Source of the DNA: Ancylostoma caninum
Taxonomy: Eukaryota > Nematoda > Chromadorea > Rhabditida > Ancylostomatidae
Length of the DNA stretch: 64,000 nt
Reading direction: 5' to 3'
Assembly: GCA_037903475.1 (NCBI GenBank)
Contig: JBAJFG010000330.1
Location: forward strand, 62,001 to 126,000
The translations under genes were made by a program, and so were the position numbers. The notes beneath the pieces were generated by a model, which saw only the letters and a program-made list of their open reading frames with translations, was not told where the DNA came from and did no database searches. Below, piece by piece: positions 36,555 through 48,500 of this stretch (the stretch's first letter is position 1; each line of letters starts with the position of its first letter).

Positions 36555-39500
36555 GTAAGTATGTCCTATAATGTCCGATTTCCTCCATGAAAAGCCCTGC
36601 ATTGCTGCTCACTGCATGATCTAAAGTGAACAAGATTCATGAATAGATTTTTGAAAAAGTTACGGCTAAAAGTAATGCTTACACTACATATATCTGGACT
36701 TTGATAACTCAGAGATAAAGTGAAATCGCGGTGGATGCGAAGCGGAATCTTTCTCATGTCAATGTTTCTTCAAAGTTCTCTGACAGACACTCGCACCACC
36801 CCAGTTCTCTGACAGAAACTTCGCATCACTCTGTTACTGTTCATTCTGAATGCACTATATTTCAGCTTGTGCTATTTTGAGTTCTACATCGTTAATGGGC
36901 TTATTCTTCGAGCAAAGGGGCAAAAATCTTTATGTTCTATGAGTTTTATGCATAACGAAAACGGCTCGAGAGACGGCGTAAACTATTTCTTCGATGTTTT
37001 GATTTCATCTATTCAGTTGAAATGCATTGTCTCTTGAACACTCTGAAAATAACTTTCATGGTTCCCCTTTCAGTATGAGGTATTTATCAAATAATTTTTG
37101 TTCTCCTAGCGTCATTCTTAAGTAGCCGAGTTTGTATGGGCATCATTTATAAACCTTTTGCTTAGCATGAAGTTACATATAAATCAGTTTGCCCCCACCT
37201 CATACACCCTTGTTGTGTTCTCTCAAGATCAGTTCAGCAGTACACTGAAGGATAGTTGCACAAGTACTTTTCAGATGCTACAAGTAACCGCACCTCGGAG
37301 CAAAACCGCCTCTGCTAGTTGGGTGATCGTTCTCATTTGTTGTGTCACGCTCGTGATCTCGTCGTACTGCTCTGGTGCTAATTTCGCCTATATGAGGATG
37401 AGCATTAATGATGTGGCGCTAATTATGGACAACGGTGAAGAACCACACAAGGTATGTTAAGGCCAATCACTTAATGAACTCAGGCAACAACACCGTGCGA
37501 CCCGACGGCCAAATTGGACCGAGCGGACCACCCGAGCCACCAAATTTGTGGGCGTGGTCTGTTACCGGGCGACCCGAGGGAATTAAGTGAAGCATCGGGC
37601 GACCCGAGGGCATTGGATGAAGTACCGGGCGAGCCGAGGACATGATAGGAACTGAAAGGAGTACCGGGTGACCGAGGAAATAATAAGAATTACCGGGCGA
37701 ACCGAATGCAAAGCTTGCGGAATCCAAGGCATGTAAAAACGCATCTCCAAATTGCATTAGAGAAGAGATTTTCATGATAGCTAGCTGCTGTTCTTCTGCA
37801 TGTTTCCAGAGAGTGGTGACCGGGAGACCAGTCAAGTTTTTTGAATGAATCCCCGACTGACAAAATCACTGTTCTCATTGAGTTTGAACAGGGAATATGC
37901 TTATTATGATATGAACTTGTGAAATCCAAAAAAAAATCAAGAAAGAATGGAATTGATCCCATAGGGGTGTTCAGTGGACCGAAACCGCTCTCTGTACAGC
38001 AATTTGCTCTTCTTGGTCTGCTCATTGTCTGCGCATCCGTACATTTCACTGTCGTCACCGTTTTCATTTTTGATTGCTCTGGGATGATGAGCAAATCCAA
38101 GCCACTGATATCTCATAAACATACATTTTCTAAGGAGAAGAAGCAACAAGCAAAAAATTCAGAATGCCTACGAGATGGATCAATCGCTCAAGAATTTCTT
38201 ACTGTGGAGAGCCCCGCGTTCACAATGGATAGCGGTGGACCCGTAGCACCCTAATTCCTAAAATGGACCCGCTTTTCTCGCAAGATGGACCTCCACATCC
38301 TCAACGTGTCCCCGAGGAGTGATGACAAGAACAACATTGAAATCAAAACGGCATCCTGAATCGACATGAATGGCCGAGTGGATAAGAAAGCGGATTAAAA
38401 AGACAGAATTCGGTGTGGAGTACAGGCTCGAATCCTAAAGTTTGGAAGGGCTGCGATAAAGCACTGGTTAAGGGTCGAAAAGTTTGCATTTTCCTTTTCG
38501 GACATTTTATGTTGAAATGTCCATGTCTCCGAGCTGCCACGAGCAGGTAAGCACAGATAGGGTTGATTTTGGTTTTAAATGTCAAGTGAAGCGCCGGTGA
38601 GCCGACAGCATTTACTTTACGACCCGACAGCAATTACAGGGCGAGCCGACGATAAAGCGTCGGGTCACCGGGTGGTCGCCGTCGGGTCATCCTGTGTTAT
38701 TGCCTGAGAACATCCAGGTAAGGTCATATGTTGCTGTTAAATACGCTACGTGCGGATCTGCTATAGTCCCTAGAATCTTCCAATATTATCCCCTTCAGGT
38801 TAATCCCAATATCTCTATATCGGTAATCTTAGGCATGATAACCTGCACATTAATTAATCAAATAAATAATCGTCTCATACAAATTATGGTAGTGCAACAA
38901 AATTTTCTAGAGCTGAGGGAAGAACACATGTTCGCATGCTTCCATCATGGGGCTCAGTTATAGGCAGTGCTGGCGAGGATGCGAGATCCTGAGGATCCAT
39001 CTGTTTATAAGAAGGGCAGTACTATCAAATACACAAGATGAACGACACGCCACCATAAGCTGTTGTGGCGTTTTCTGAAATCAGTGGTGCAATCGATCAA
39101 ACTTTTTAAATATTCCTATTCTTCCATTACTCTCGAGATTTACAGAGAGTGCGATTGCACTGATGACGGACAGATATACCGGGGCCCCTAGTTCAGGAAA
39201 ACATCAGTAGCCCAATGGGGGGGGGATGCCAGGGAACGAGTCCACGATGAAGACTTGGTCCGCGGGGCCTATTAGTGGGAAAAGCACCGGGATACAGGTT
39301 CACCGATGGATCGAGTCTGCCCTGCTCCAATTGTGAGAAAAAAGTATACGGTCTATCGATGGACAAAGGGTCCGCCGTGGCCCAATATTGGGGAAATGCC
39401 AAGGGACGAGTCAACGAATGGAGACTGGGTCTTCCCTCTGCCCTGGCCCGATAGTGGGGGAAAGCGCCAGGATAAGGGTGCACGTATGGAGAATGTGTCC

Positions 39501-42500
39501 ACCGTGGCCGAATCGTGTGGAAACCGCCAAGATGCACGTCTGCCGGTGGAGTAGGGGCACGCTACGCGCTCGCTCATATCTCAGTCGACCACCTCTTCGT
39601 CCTCCCTGTGTATTGAAGCAGAAGCTCGTCAATTGGACTATCTCACTAACGTGAAGCCTGGAGGCCCGACGTTTGCGAGGCGCCCAGCCCGTAGAATATA
39701 CGCAATTTATAGGAAGGACTAGTGCTCCTTCGGTGCGCTTGTAAGTGGGGTGGGGCAGCCACTTGAGGTATGTGCAAAAGCTTCACACATCCGAAATGCT
39801 TAGAAAATTAGCAAGTAAGCAAAACTGATCATTAGCTGAGCTCAAATACAAAGTCCTTCCCAGAAATTGCGTATATTCTACAGGGTCTGGCCGCCTCTCG
39901 AAGGTCGGAGTTGGAGTTTCCTCGCGATCCTAGCCTTGCTTGCATATTTTTAATCACGCACATACATGTAAAGCTAATTCCCGGAGCAGTGACACTAGTT
40001 ACTCTTTTTTCTCACATTTCTTGCATGCTTACGGGCCCGTTATGAACAGCCACAGTTAAACGGTCACGTTCCTGAGACACGAATGAGCGCGTAGCGTGCC
40101 TTTACTCCACCGGCAGACGTGCATCTTGGTGTTTTCATTCGGCCACGGCCGACCCATTCTCCATCCGTCCACCCGTATCCTGGCATTTCACCCACCATTG
40201 GGCCAAGGCAGACGCGATCCATCGGTGAACCCGTAACCCTGCGCTTTCCCATTAATGAGCCCCCTCCTGACCCAGTTCCCACCCGTGGACCCGTATCATG
40301 CCGATGTCAATCCTTCGCTATTGGGCCACGGCGATCCCGTTCTAAATCGGTGGACACATATCCTGTTTTTTCTGAATTAATGGCTCCGGCATATCTGTCC
40401 GTCATCAGTGCAAACGCACTCTTTGTAAATCTCAAGAGTAATGAAAAAAGTTGGGAAATACTATTCAGAAAGTTTGACCAATTGACAGCAGCTTAAGATG
40501 ACGCATTCTTCGTTCGTTCATCCTGTGTATTTGATTTTACTGCCCTTCTTAATAACAGACGAATCCTTAGGCTGCATAATCCCCATGGGACCTCAATGAG
40601 AGGTGCGCAAAGAGCATATCCCAAGTGAGGAAACCGAATGAATCCTATCGTCATGTCCTCCACTCAGACAAAAATGCCGTGCGAGCGGGCCCTGGCAGAG
40701 CGGGTCGCAGCCATGTCGCGGCCCGCTCGCTTGGTTGTCGCAGCCCGCTCGCACGGAAAAATCTCGTGCGAGGCCCGCTCGCGCAGGAAAATCCCGTGCG
40801 AGCGGGCTGCGATAACCGTGCGAGCGGGTTGCGACAACCGTGCGAGCGGAACGCGACATGGCTACCGCCCGCCCTAGCAGGGCCGGCTCGCAGCCATGTC
40901 GCGTCCGACTGTTGTCTGAGCACGGCTCGCTACCGCCTCCACGGCATGCACACCTTGCCACGTGGTTATCTTCCAGTGTTTCAAAACTGCGTAGAGTCAA
41001 TAACAAAGCTTCAGCAGGAGGCGACTCTGCTCCGCACATTGCTGCTATGCAATGTCAAATCGTTGTAAACACTGTCTCATGGCTCTGAGGGCTCGAGACC
41101 GCTAGCTGCTGGTCCCACCGCGATATCCTGAGTACACCCGACTTCCACTAAGTCTATGCACCTATGACGAAGCATCGGCCGAATGCCCCGTCAGTTTTGC
41201 ATCCTCGCGAGCACTGTCTATAACTGAATCCCATGATTAAAGCATGCGACCACGTGCTGGTCCCGCACCGCCTGCCCTCTTAGAAAATTTTGTTGCACCA
41301 TAGTGATTTATATGGGAGAATTTTGTTTTTCTTTTTTATGCATTTTCTAAGCATTTCGCATGTGTGAAGCTTTTGCACATACCTCAGGTGGCTACCCCAC
41401 CCCACATTCTAGCGTCCCGAAGGGGCGCTACTTAATTAACTGATTGACTTAATTTAATTGGTTTTGTTTGATCAATTAAACCAGAAGCTTTTAGACTCAT
41501 GCTCGGAAGATATTCCAATATCGGAAACAATCTAACTGGCTTATTTGCACAATGGCGGTGATGAACATCCTTGTAAACACAATTTTTACCCTTGCTGTCA
41601 GTTCTCTCCTGGAGGAGGTGAGTGACGCACTGCAAGGTAATTATGAAGCCTAACTAAATACAGCGTGTCGTAGATTATTATGAAAAAATAAGGCACATAA
41701 GATACCATTTCCAAGCGTTCTACCAATATATCTAGGTCTGAAGTCAACATGAAAGATTTCGACTCAGAGGGTGAGAGGAAACAGACGGCATCAAATGTTT
41801 GCAAGAAGCAGAAGAAGACGACGAGACTAGAGATCACCTTTTTTGCTTTGGAGTATGCCTCAGGGATCTGGAAGCCACGCAATCAGGATAAGAACGCGAT
41901 CGCTGTCACTGGACGCTCTACAGAGAAGATAAGGCCAGGGTTAGCTCAACTCTTGCAAGGGGGTATCATCGAAAGCCAGCACTACGTCAATAGTTGAAGA
42001 TCTGAAACTTCCTCGCTCGCGCAGAGCGTTAACAGGACATATAGTAAGAGCAGTGGGTCTAGGATAAGCTTCTTCAACTCAGGAGCTTTGAAGTGTTTAT
42101 TCCGCCGCACAAGAATGGAAGGTTTTGGGAGTTTTCATGATAATGGACCGAACAAAACGCCTTTACATGCGAATTACTGTATGGCTCGAGCTCAATTCTA
42201 CGTGGAGTACAAAACCCTGGGTCGCAGTCGCTGAACCCGACGACGGTCGGTAGCCGACCAGCGCAATTGCCGATTGATAAACCGCACATTGGATAGGCAC
42301 CGTTGTGGCAGTCATCAACACTGAGAATGGTCTGTCGCTAAAGATGTGGATTGCCCATTATCGGCGTCGGCAGAGGCGAAGACATCTCGTCCATGAAAGG
42401 TAGACCCTTGTGTCTCAGTTGTAAGCAGCGACGGTGCAAGGTGCTACACCCCGCGTGCAGTTCTGCACCAATTTGTATATATGGCACATGCCACTTCCTG

Positions 42501-45500
42501 AACTTTACCTCAGCCAGCCGTAGTAAACTGTCAGAACCTGTTTGGCCTCACAATCAGTGGGCATACTGAGAAACTTCCGGCAACAGTGCAGGAAAGATTC
42601 ACGGATGTATGGTTCTATTCACAATTTCCGCCAAGCATTTAGGCATAGACAAGCCTACTTTCTCACTGGTGCCAGTAAAGTCGTGTATGTAGCTGCAGGA
42701 ATCGCCGCAGGTGAACGTTTCGGTCGACGTTGGTGATATCCTTGAGTGAAACATATGTTAAGAAGTTTTAAACGATCCTCTTAAATATATGAGTCCTCGC
42801 ACACTCCGAGCGAAAAGGAACTACTCGGCCACGCTGTCGCGCAAACCTACTAACAGTGTCTTATTAGTAGCATCCTCTCGGCTCTGGCGGATTTCATGTC
42901 TATGGTTCATTGCTGTTGTAAAAGGTCTAATGGGGGCAATGACCACTATAAAGTTAAAAACTGAGAACATTATTTGAGATGCCTTTCGAATACTCAGTGA
43001 TTCTCTTCTTTCACGTTGACAAGGATGATTTTAGCACAAATATGGATCGATCCTCCAATATATTGTGCCAACAGCAATGATTGTTCTTCTAGCGGAAATT
43101 CTGCCACAGGTAGGTTTAGGCCTTTAGATGTCCTTATTTTCACAGCAGATGACAAAAGGATGAAAAGGCTTCGTTAATGATTGCATCGAATAATGGCAAT
43201 GCTAATAAATAGATAATTGCCGAAACACTTATGTTTTAGTCATAGAAATATATGTGTACAGTGGACATCAACGGCGCTGGTTCGCAGCCTAGAGAAGTGC
43301 GCAACCCGCCGAGAGCGCCATAGCCGATGTTTTCTGCTGCTGTTATGCTATTTCTGGGAACTTCTTCACCCGTTCCAAGGATTTCCTACCGAATAGTAAA
43401 AATGCGCCTAGGAATAGCATTCCGGCTGCAGACGACACTGATCCCAGTGAAAGCAGCGCGGTTGCGCGGCGTCCTCCTGGATGGGGTGAACCACCGTCAG
43501 TGACATCTGCTGTATGTGATGCTGCATTGGCTGAGAAGCAAGCTAGTGTGGGGAAAGTGAGGAAAACGTGGCAACTTCGCCACCCTCGCGTACAAGATGA
43601 AAGAATAAAACAGCGAAAATTTTAAATTTGATATAAAATGTCTAATAATAAGTGCTCAAGAATAGTAATAATGAACAACTGAGTAATAATGAAAAAACAG
43701 TGCAAGGTTTTTAATGACTCCCCCTTCCTCCAGCACTGGTGTGAATCCGGATGATCAACGAGGGTGCAACTCGTAGCATTAACGCTGTGATTGCGAACGA
43801 TACCTTCGCCAAAAATGGCAGAGGCTCATGGGTTCTTGAGAGTTACAACTGGAAATGGGAGCGTGGGCCATGAAATACGAGCTGGCTGGTAACTTGACCT
43901 TCACAGTGGCGTCCAGAGCGGTTTGAATCAGACTCAATGAATAGGAAACAATTCATGATGCCACCACTGATACCCCGAGCAGACACCACCTTCGTTTGTG
44001 AGTATGTGGTCGACTCTATGTATCACTGAGCTTTTTCCCATGTCTACCGAAGATGATCTTTCATGAAATGAATAAAAAGAAAGAAGACGGAGTTTTCACG
44101 GAAAAAGAGTCAGCGGACAGAAGCTCAGCGAGGCGATTACCGCTTTCGTACCGACCTCCTAATCCAGACCTATCATGTACTCGTCTTCCCAAGTTTGAGG
44201 TTCAGGGCTTTGGCAACGAGTTTATAGAAGGACTTTTCGTTGTGGATGACATCTTCCAACCTGTGGTAAAAAGCGTACAACTCCGACACATCAGATGCGG
44301 CGACGGATGGGTGCACGACAAAGCCAACGGTGCTAACATTCTGTGACGGAAACTTCTCACCGCAGATGACGACGTTCCATCACTTGGCTGTTGAACATCT
44401 TCCTTCTCGATTTTTGGCCTCCTGCAAAGCAATCAATTTGAGCTTGAAGTGTCCCGCAGCTTCGAGAAGAACATGCATTTGTAGAGCCAGTTCCGGCGTT
44501 ATGAGTGCAGTTTGCAGTCTCCATGGCGCCTTCTGCCTTTGTCGCCTTCGTTCAAAATCAAGGGTGTCCCATGCAACCCGAGATTAGATCGCCTCTCGCC
44601 GGTTGCCGTACAGTCCGACGTCTAAGACAGCAAAGCGCGGCGTATGGGTTACTGTGCTGAACAGGCAAGTAGAAGTTTTCCACGTACTGAGCAGTCCTTC
44701 CTCGACGAGCTCAGCTGCCTTTGCAGGTAGTCGCCGACCCAAGTGGATCAGGGAAGCTACCTTGCGACTGATACTGTCACGATGGTGGGGACACCTGGCA
44801 GTTGTTTTCCCTTTGCTAGGCTTCCAGTCACTTAGAAAGGTCCAACTCCTTCTCAGCTTCGGGATCCCTATTGGCGAACGTACCTCCGCTGTGCATCGCG
44901 GATCGACGCCCGGGTTCACCTGCGCGCTCCTCTGAGGTGGTAAACTATAAAGTACTTCGATTAATGAGAGTTGCTCATTTCGACCGGTGGACATTTGTCG
45001 AGCAAAATCCCCAGAGATTTTGTTCATACCTTCAACCATTGGGACGAGTAATCCTGATTGTGATCACATTTCCAACGATTTCGTTTTGATCCATTGCTAT
45101 CCGGCACATTGCTCACCTTTTATGATTTTTTCTCCAAAAATATTATTCCACTCGTTTTCTGTAATGTGCAATGTTACAGTCCGTATGCAATCGCTTTGGA
45201 CTAAAATTAGCCGCAAAAACTAGGCACATAACATTACTTCTATTCATTGTCTGCGCTCCAATTGCTTGGCCGTTGAGCAAAGTCGTTGATTACGTCTTGG
45301 GCAGAGAGGTGAGATTGTTCTACGTTTACACCATGGGTGGAATACCCCAATTCTCATTTGACTTACATGTCTAGAATGCTACTGCTAGGTCCGTGAAATT
45401 TATTCCGAAGAGCAACTCAAAACTCTTATCAAAGTTCAGTCTAAAAAAATGGAAGAGGCTGCACAGGGAGGTTGGCAGTAAGCTTGTTGTTGTGCGAATA

Positions 45501-48500
45501 TCCTTCATCTCACTATATTTAGATATTCTGGCAAGAATAGCAGATTTTCCCAAGAAAACAGTGCAAGAGATGATGACGCCGATGGAAGATGCATTCGTAC
45601 TCAGCGGTAGCGAAACATTGGATCTTAAGGTTTATAGACATGCATGTCTCTCAAATGAGCTAACCTGGTCATGTTGTAAAATATCAAAGAGGAGCGATCA
45701 GTTCCCTCAATCGGGTGATCACGCTCTTTTCAGAGTTATTTTTTGTAAATCACTATGTGTGACTTTGAATTAGTTTGTAATTAGCAAATTCCTATTTAGT
45801 GGTATACTCACATGTATTCAAGCTTTCTACACACCCACGGGGCAGAGAAATCACGATCGTATGAAAAAAAAACTTGAGCTAATATCAAGTGAATGGACGA
45901 CAAAAATTTGGATAGGCTCTTAACTATCACAAAACAGAAAGCGATTGGTCTCAGATCTGCGCTAATTCAGAGTATTGTGCGGCAGGGGAAAAATTCCTAC
46001 CACGTGGGACCACGTGCTTAGGCGTTGAGCACGGGAGCCACACGCATTCAAATGAGTGTGTTCCACGTGGCACACCATGCCATAAACGTAAGGTTCCCGA
46101 ATGTGTTAAATGCAGCGCCCTCGGTGAATTTACTTTCTCAGATTACAATTGTAATCTTAGGTTTAGCATTTTGGTGAGAGTGGACGCAATGGCAAAAACG
46201 GTCTTTTTCGCACGGAGTCTGACCAGTTGGGAATGGAAGAAGACGAACTTCGCCGATGAGAACTCAAAGAGTTTAGAACCAAAGTTAACCAGGGAACTGC
46301 AAGCAAAAAATAAACCACCTGGTGTACGTAAAAGGCGCACCCCACGCCACACACTGCTGATGCAAGAGAATCCCGTAGATTGTCTGCTCGAAGGTGAATC
46401 AGGGCAGAAGTTCGGCAACCTCATACCAATAAATAAAGGCCTTTCCAATGTTACTCTATTATATTAGGTTGGTAAAAAAAATTGTATGATATGATTTTGT
46501 ATGGACATAGTGTGACGTCTATATTTGGTTATGTTCTTATACGAAAAACATGCTTCTGTGCAGAACGTATGAGAGAAGTTAGATAGAGTTAGAAGTCATG
46601 AAATAGTATAATTGAAGAATTCTAAGACACCGCATTTTCAATTTCCTGAACATCGAAAAAATTTTCGCAACACCATATGCAGTACTGCCTAAAACATGTA
46701 TTAGGACATGACGTGCATGATGTTATTTCGTACTTCACATGTGATCTCTGCTGCACCATCTCCACTGTTAGGCAAATGTAAAATAGGCACTTTTCAAGGC
46801 ATTTCCCTTGTTACCTCTAGGATCCTGGATAGGTGGTTCTCACCAAGGTGATTCTATCAACAACACACTCGAGCATATCTAATAGTGTTACTTGCCCCAA
46901 AAAATCGCGAGAGATTTGCTAGAAAACGCTTAAAATGCTCAAAAGAGGTTTTTTTGCACCGCACCTTTCTGCCAAAATTTGCTTCCGAGTGCTAGCTCAC
47001 ATTTATTGGGGAACGTTTAGCTAGTCATCATGTTCTCTATGGAAGTTTTCGTATTCTTGCATCTTCCCAGCTCCTGAAACCTTCACCTCCCAAGAACAAA
47101 TATGCCAAGCATTACGGCCTGAAAACGGAGGTCTCCATCTCTTTGCTTCACACTTCTTACGTTCTGGCTTCAAGGTTATGTATGTACATTGAGCAGTGGT
47201 CTCTGCTAATTAAAAACTTTATAGTATAGTCTGTGCCTTAGTTGTCTTTCATCAAAGTTGTGGAAAAACTCAAAAATGAGCAATTTCTTCTGCACTAACC
47301 TAATGTTAAATGATTGTGTTATAGCTTCTGGTGACTATCTTGGAGAAAGGATACACGAGAATTCCAGTGTTCGAAGAGAAGAATAAATCCAATATCAGCA
47401 CTGTATTGAATGTGAAGGTATGTTTGAAAATAGACATGTTATTGTATGAACTGTGTTCTTTGAAAGATTCTTGAGCCAAATATGTTCATGAGACTCGTAT
47501 TGGAGCAAAGTATATAGTTGTATAGTATCTATTAAACAAAGCGCCGTAAGGGGGCTAGAGCGGCTAGAGATGCGCGGGGGCACTCATAGACAGCGCATTC
47601 TTGAGGCGCAGACTGTGGGGCGAAATGGCCGATTTTTAGAGACTCAGACACATTCGTTTCGGGACTCGCAATTACGTCACTGCTGGCTCTCCCCCATGCA
47701 CGAGGTAGTGATTTCATCACCTTCGCTGGCGGTCTCGCACTTCCAAGGAAAGAAGGGGTGGGTTTTATGAGAGCCTCAGCGTCTAGGAAGCTAAGGAGAG
47801 GTTGGACCTACGCGGTCACCCCCTGGATGCTATTGCCGCATTCTCTGAATTGTGGCAGCGATTCCTTCGTCACGACATTAGTTCGCTTCGAGAAAGTGTC
47901 TCCACTAACACAGAGTGGAAGCCTCAATATACCAATGGTGTAGGGGATGCCAGGATACAGGTCCACCGATGGAGAAAGAGCCCGCCGTGGCCCAGTGGTG
48001 TGGGGGACGCCAAGACACGGGTCCATCGATATACACAGGGCCCGCCGAGGCCCAGTGGTGTGGCGGATGCGAGGATACGGGTCCACCGATAGAGAACGGG
48101 TCCGCGTGGCCCAGTGGTGTAGGGGACGTCAGGATACGGGTCCAGCGATGGAGAAAGGGCTCGCCGTGGCTCACTGATGTGGGGGACGCCAGGATACGGG
48201 TCCACGACGAAGGATCCGCCTTCGCTCAACAGTGTGGAGAACACCAGAATAAGACTCCGTAGAGGGAGGAAGGGTCCGCCGCGGCCCTACAGTGAGAAAA
48301 TCGCGAGAACGCCGGTCCACCGATGGAGGAAGGACCCGTCGTAGCCCAATGGTGTGAAGAACGTCAGGATACGGGTTCACTTTGGTCCGATAGTGTTGAG
48401 AATGCTGGGGATGCGAGCACGCCCCTGTAGAACGTATCCGGCTTACCCTAACTGTGAGGAAGGCGCCATAATGCGGGCGCTCAGATCGAGGAAGGGCCCG

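Larger units (their letters stand above)
38887..41305. repeat. 2.4-kb fold-back element in CNNM intron
   Basis: The arms pair from outside inwards: TGCAACAAAATTTTCTA (38892) with its complement near 41290; the CATGGGGCTCAGTTATAGGC region (38945) with 41215-41240; GAAGGGCAGTA with an AAATACACAAGATGAACG-type stretch (39010-39040) with 40520-40560; the CACTGATGACGGACAGATAT region (39158) with 40400-40430; and GATGCACGTCTGCCGGTGGA (39530) with 40100-40125. An extra ~640 bp of GC-rich repeat (40565-41200) sits in the right arm only. The left arm starts exactly at the donor of the 38799-38888 exon. Confidence 0.75.

Noticed and set aside
37919..38254. Plus-strand frame of 111 codons inside a TIR element
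   Set aside because: No transposase motifs; composition is unremarkable and the element is otherwise non-coding.
40593..41068. Overlapping frames of up to 148 codons on both strands
   Set aside because: Caused by the GC-rich palindromic minisatellite; repetitive Arg/Ala/Cys composition.
44053..44346. Plus-strand frame of 97 codons
   Set aside because: Opposite strand of the RTE endonuclease remnant.
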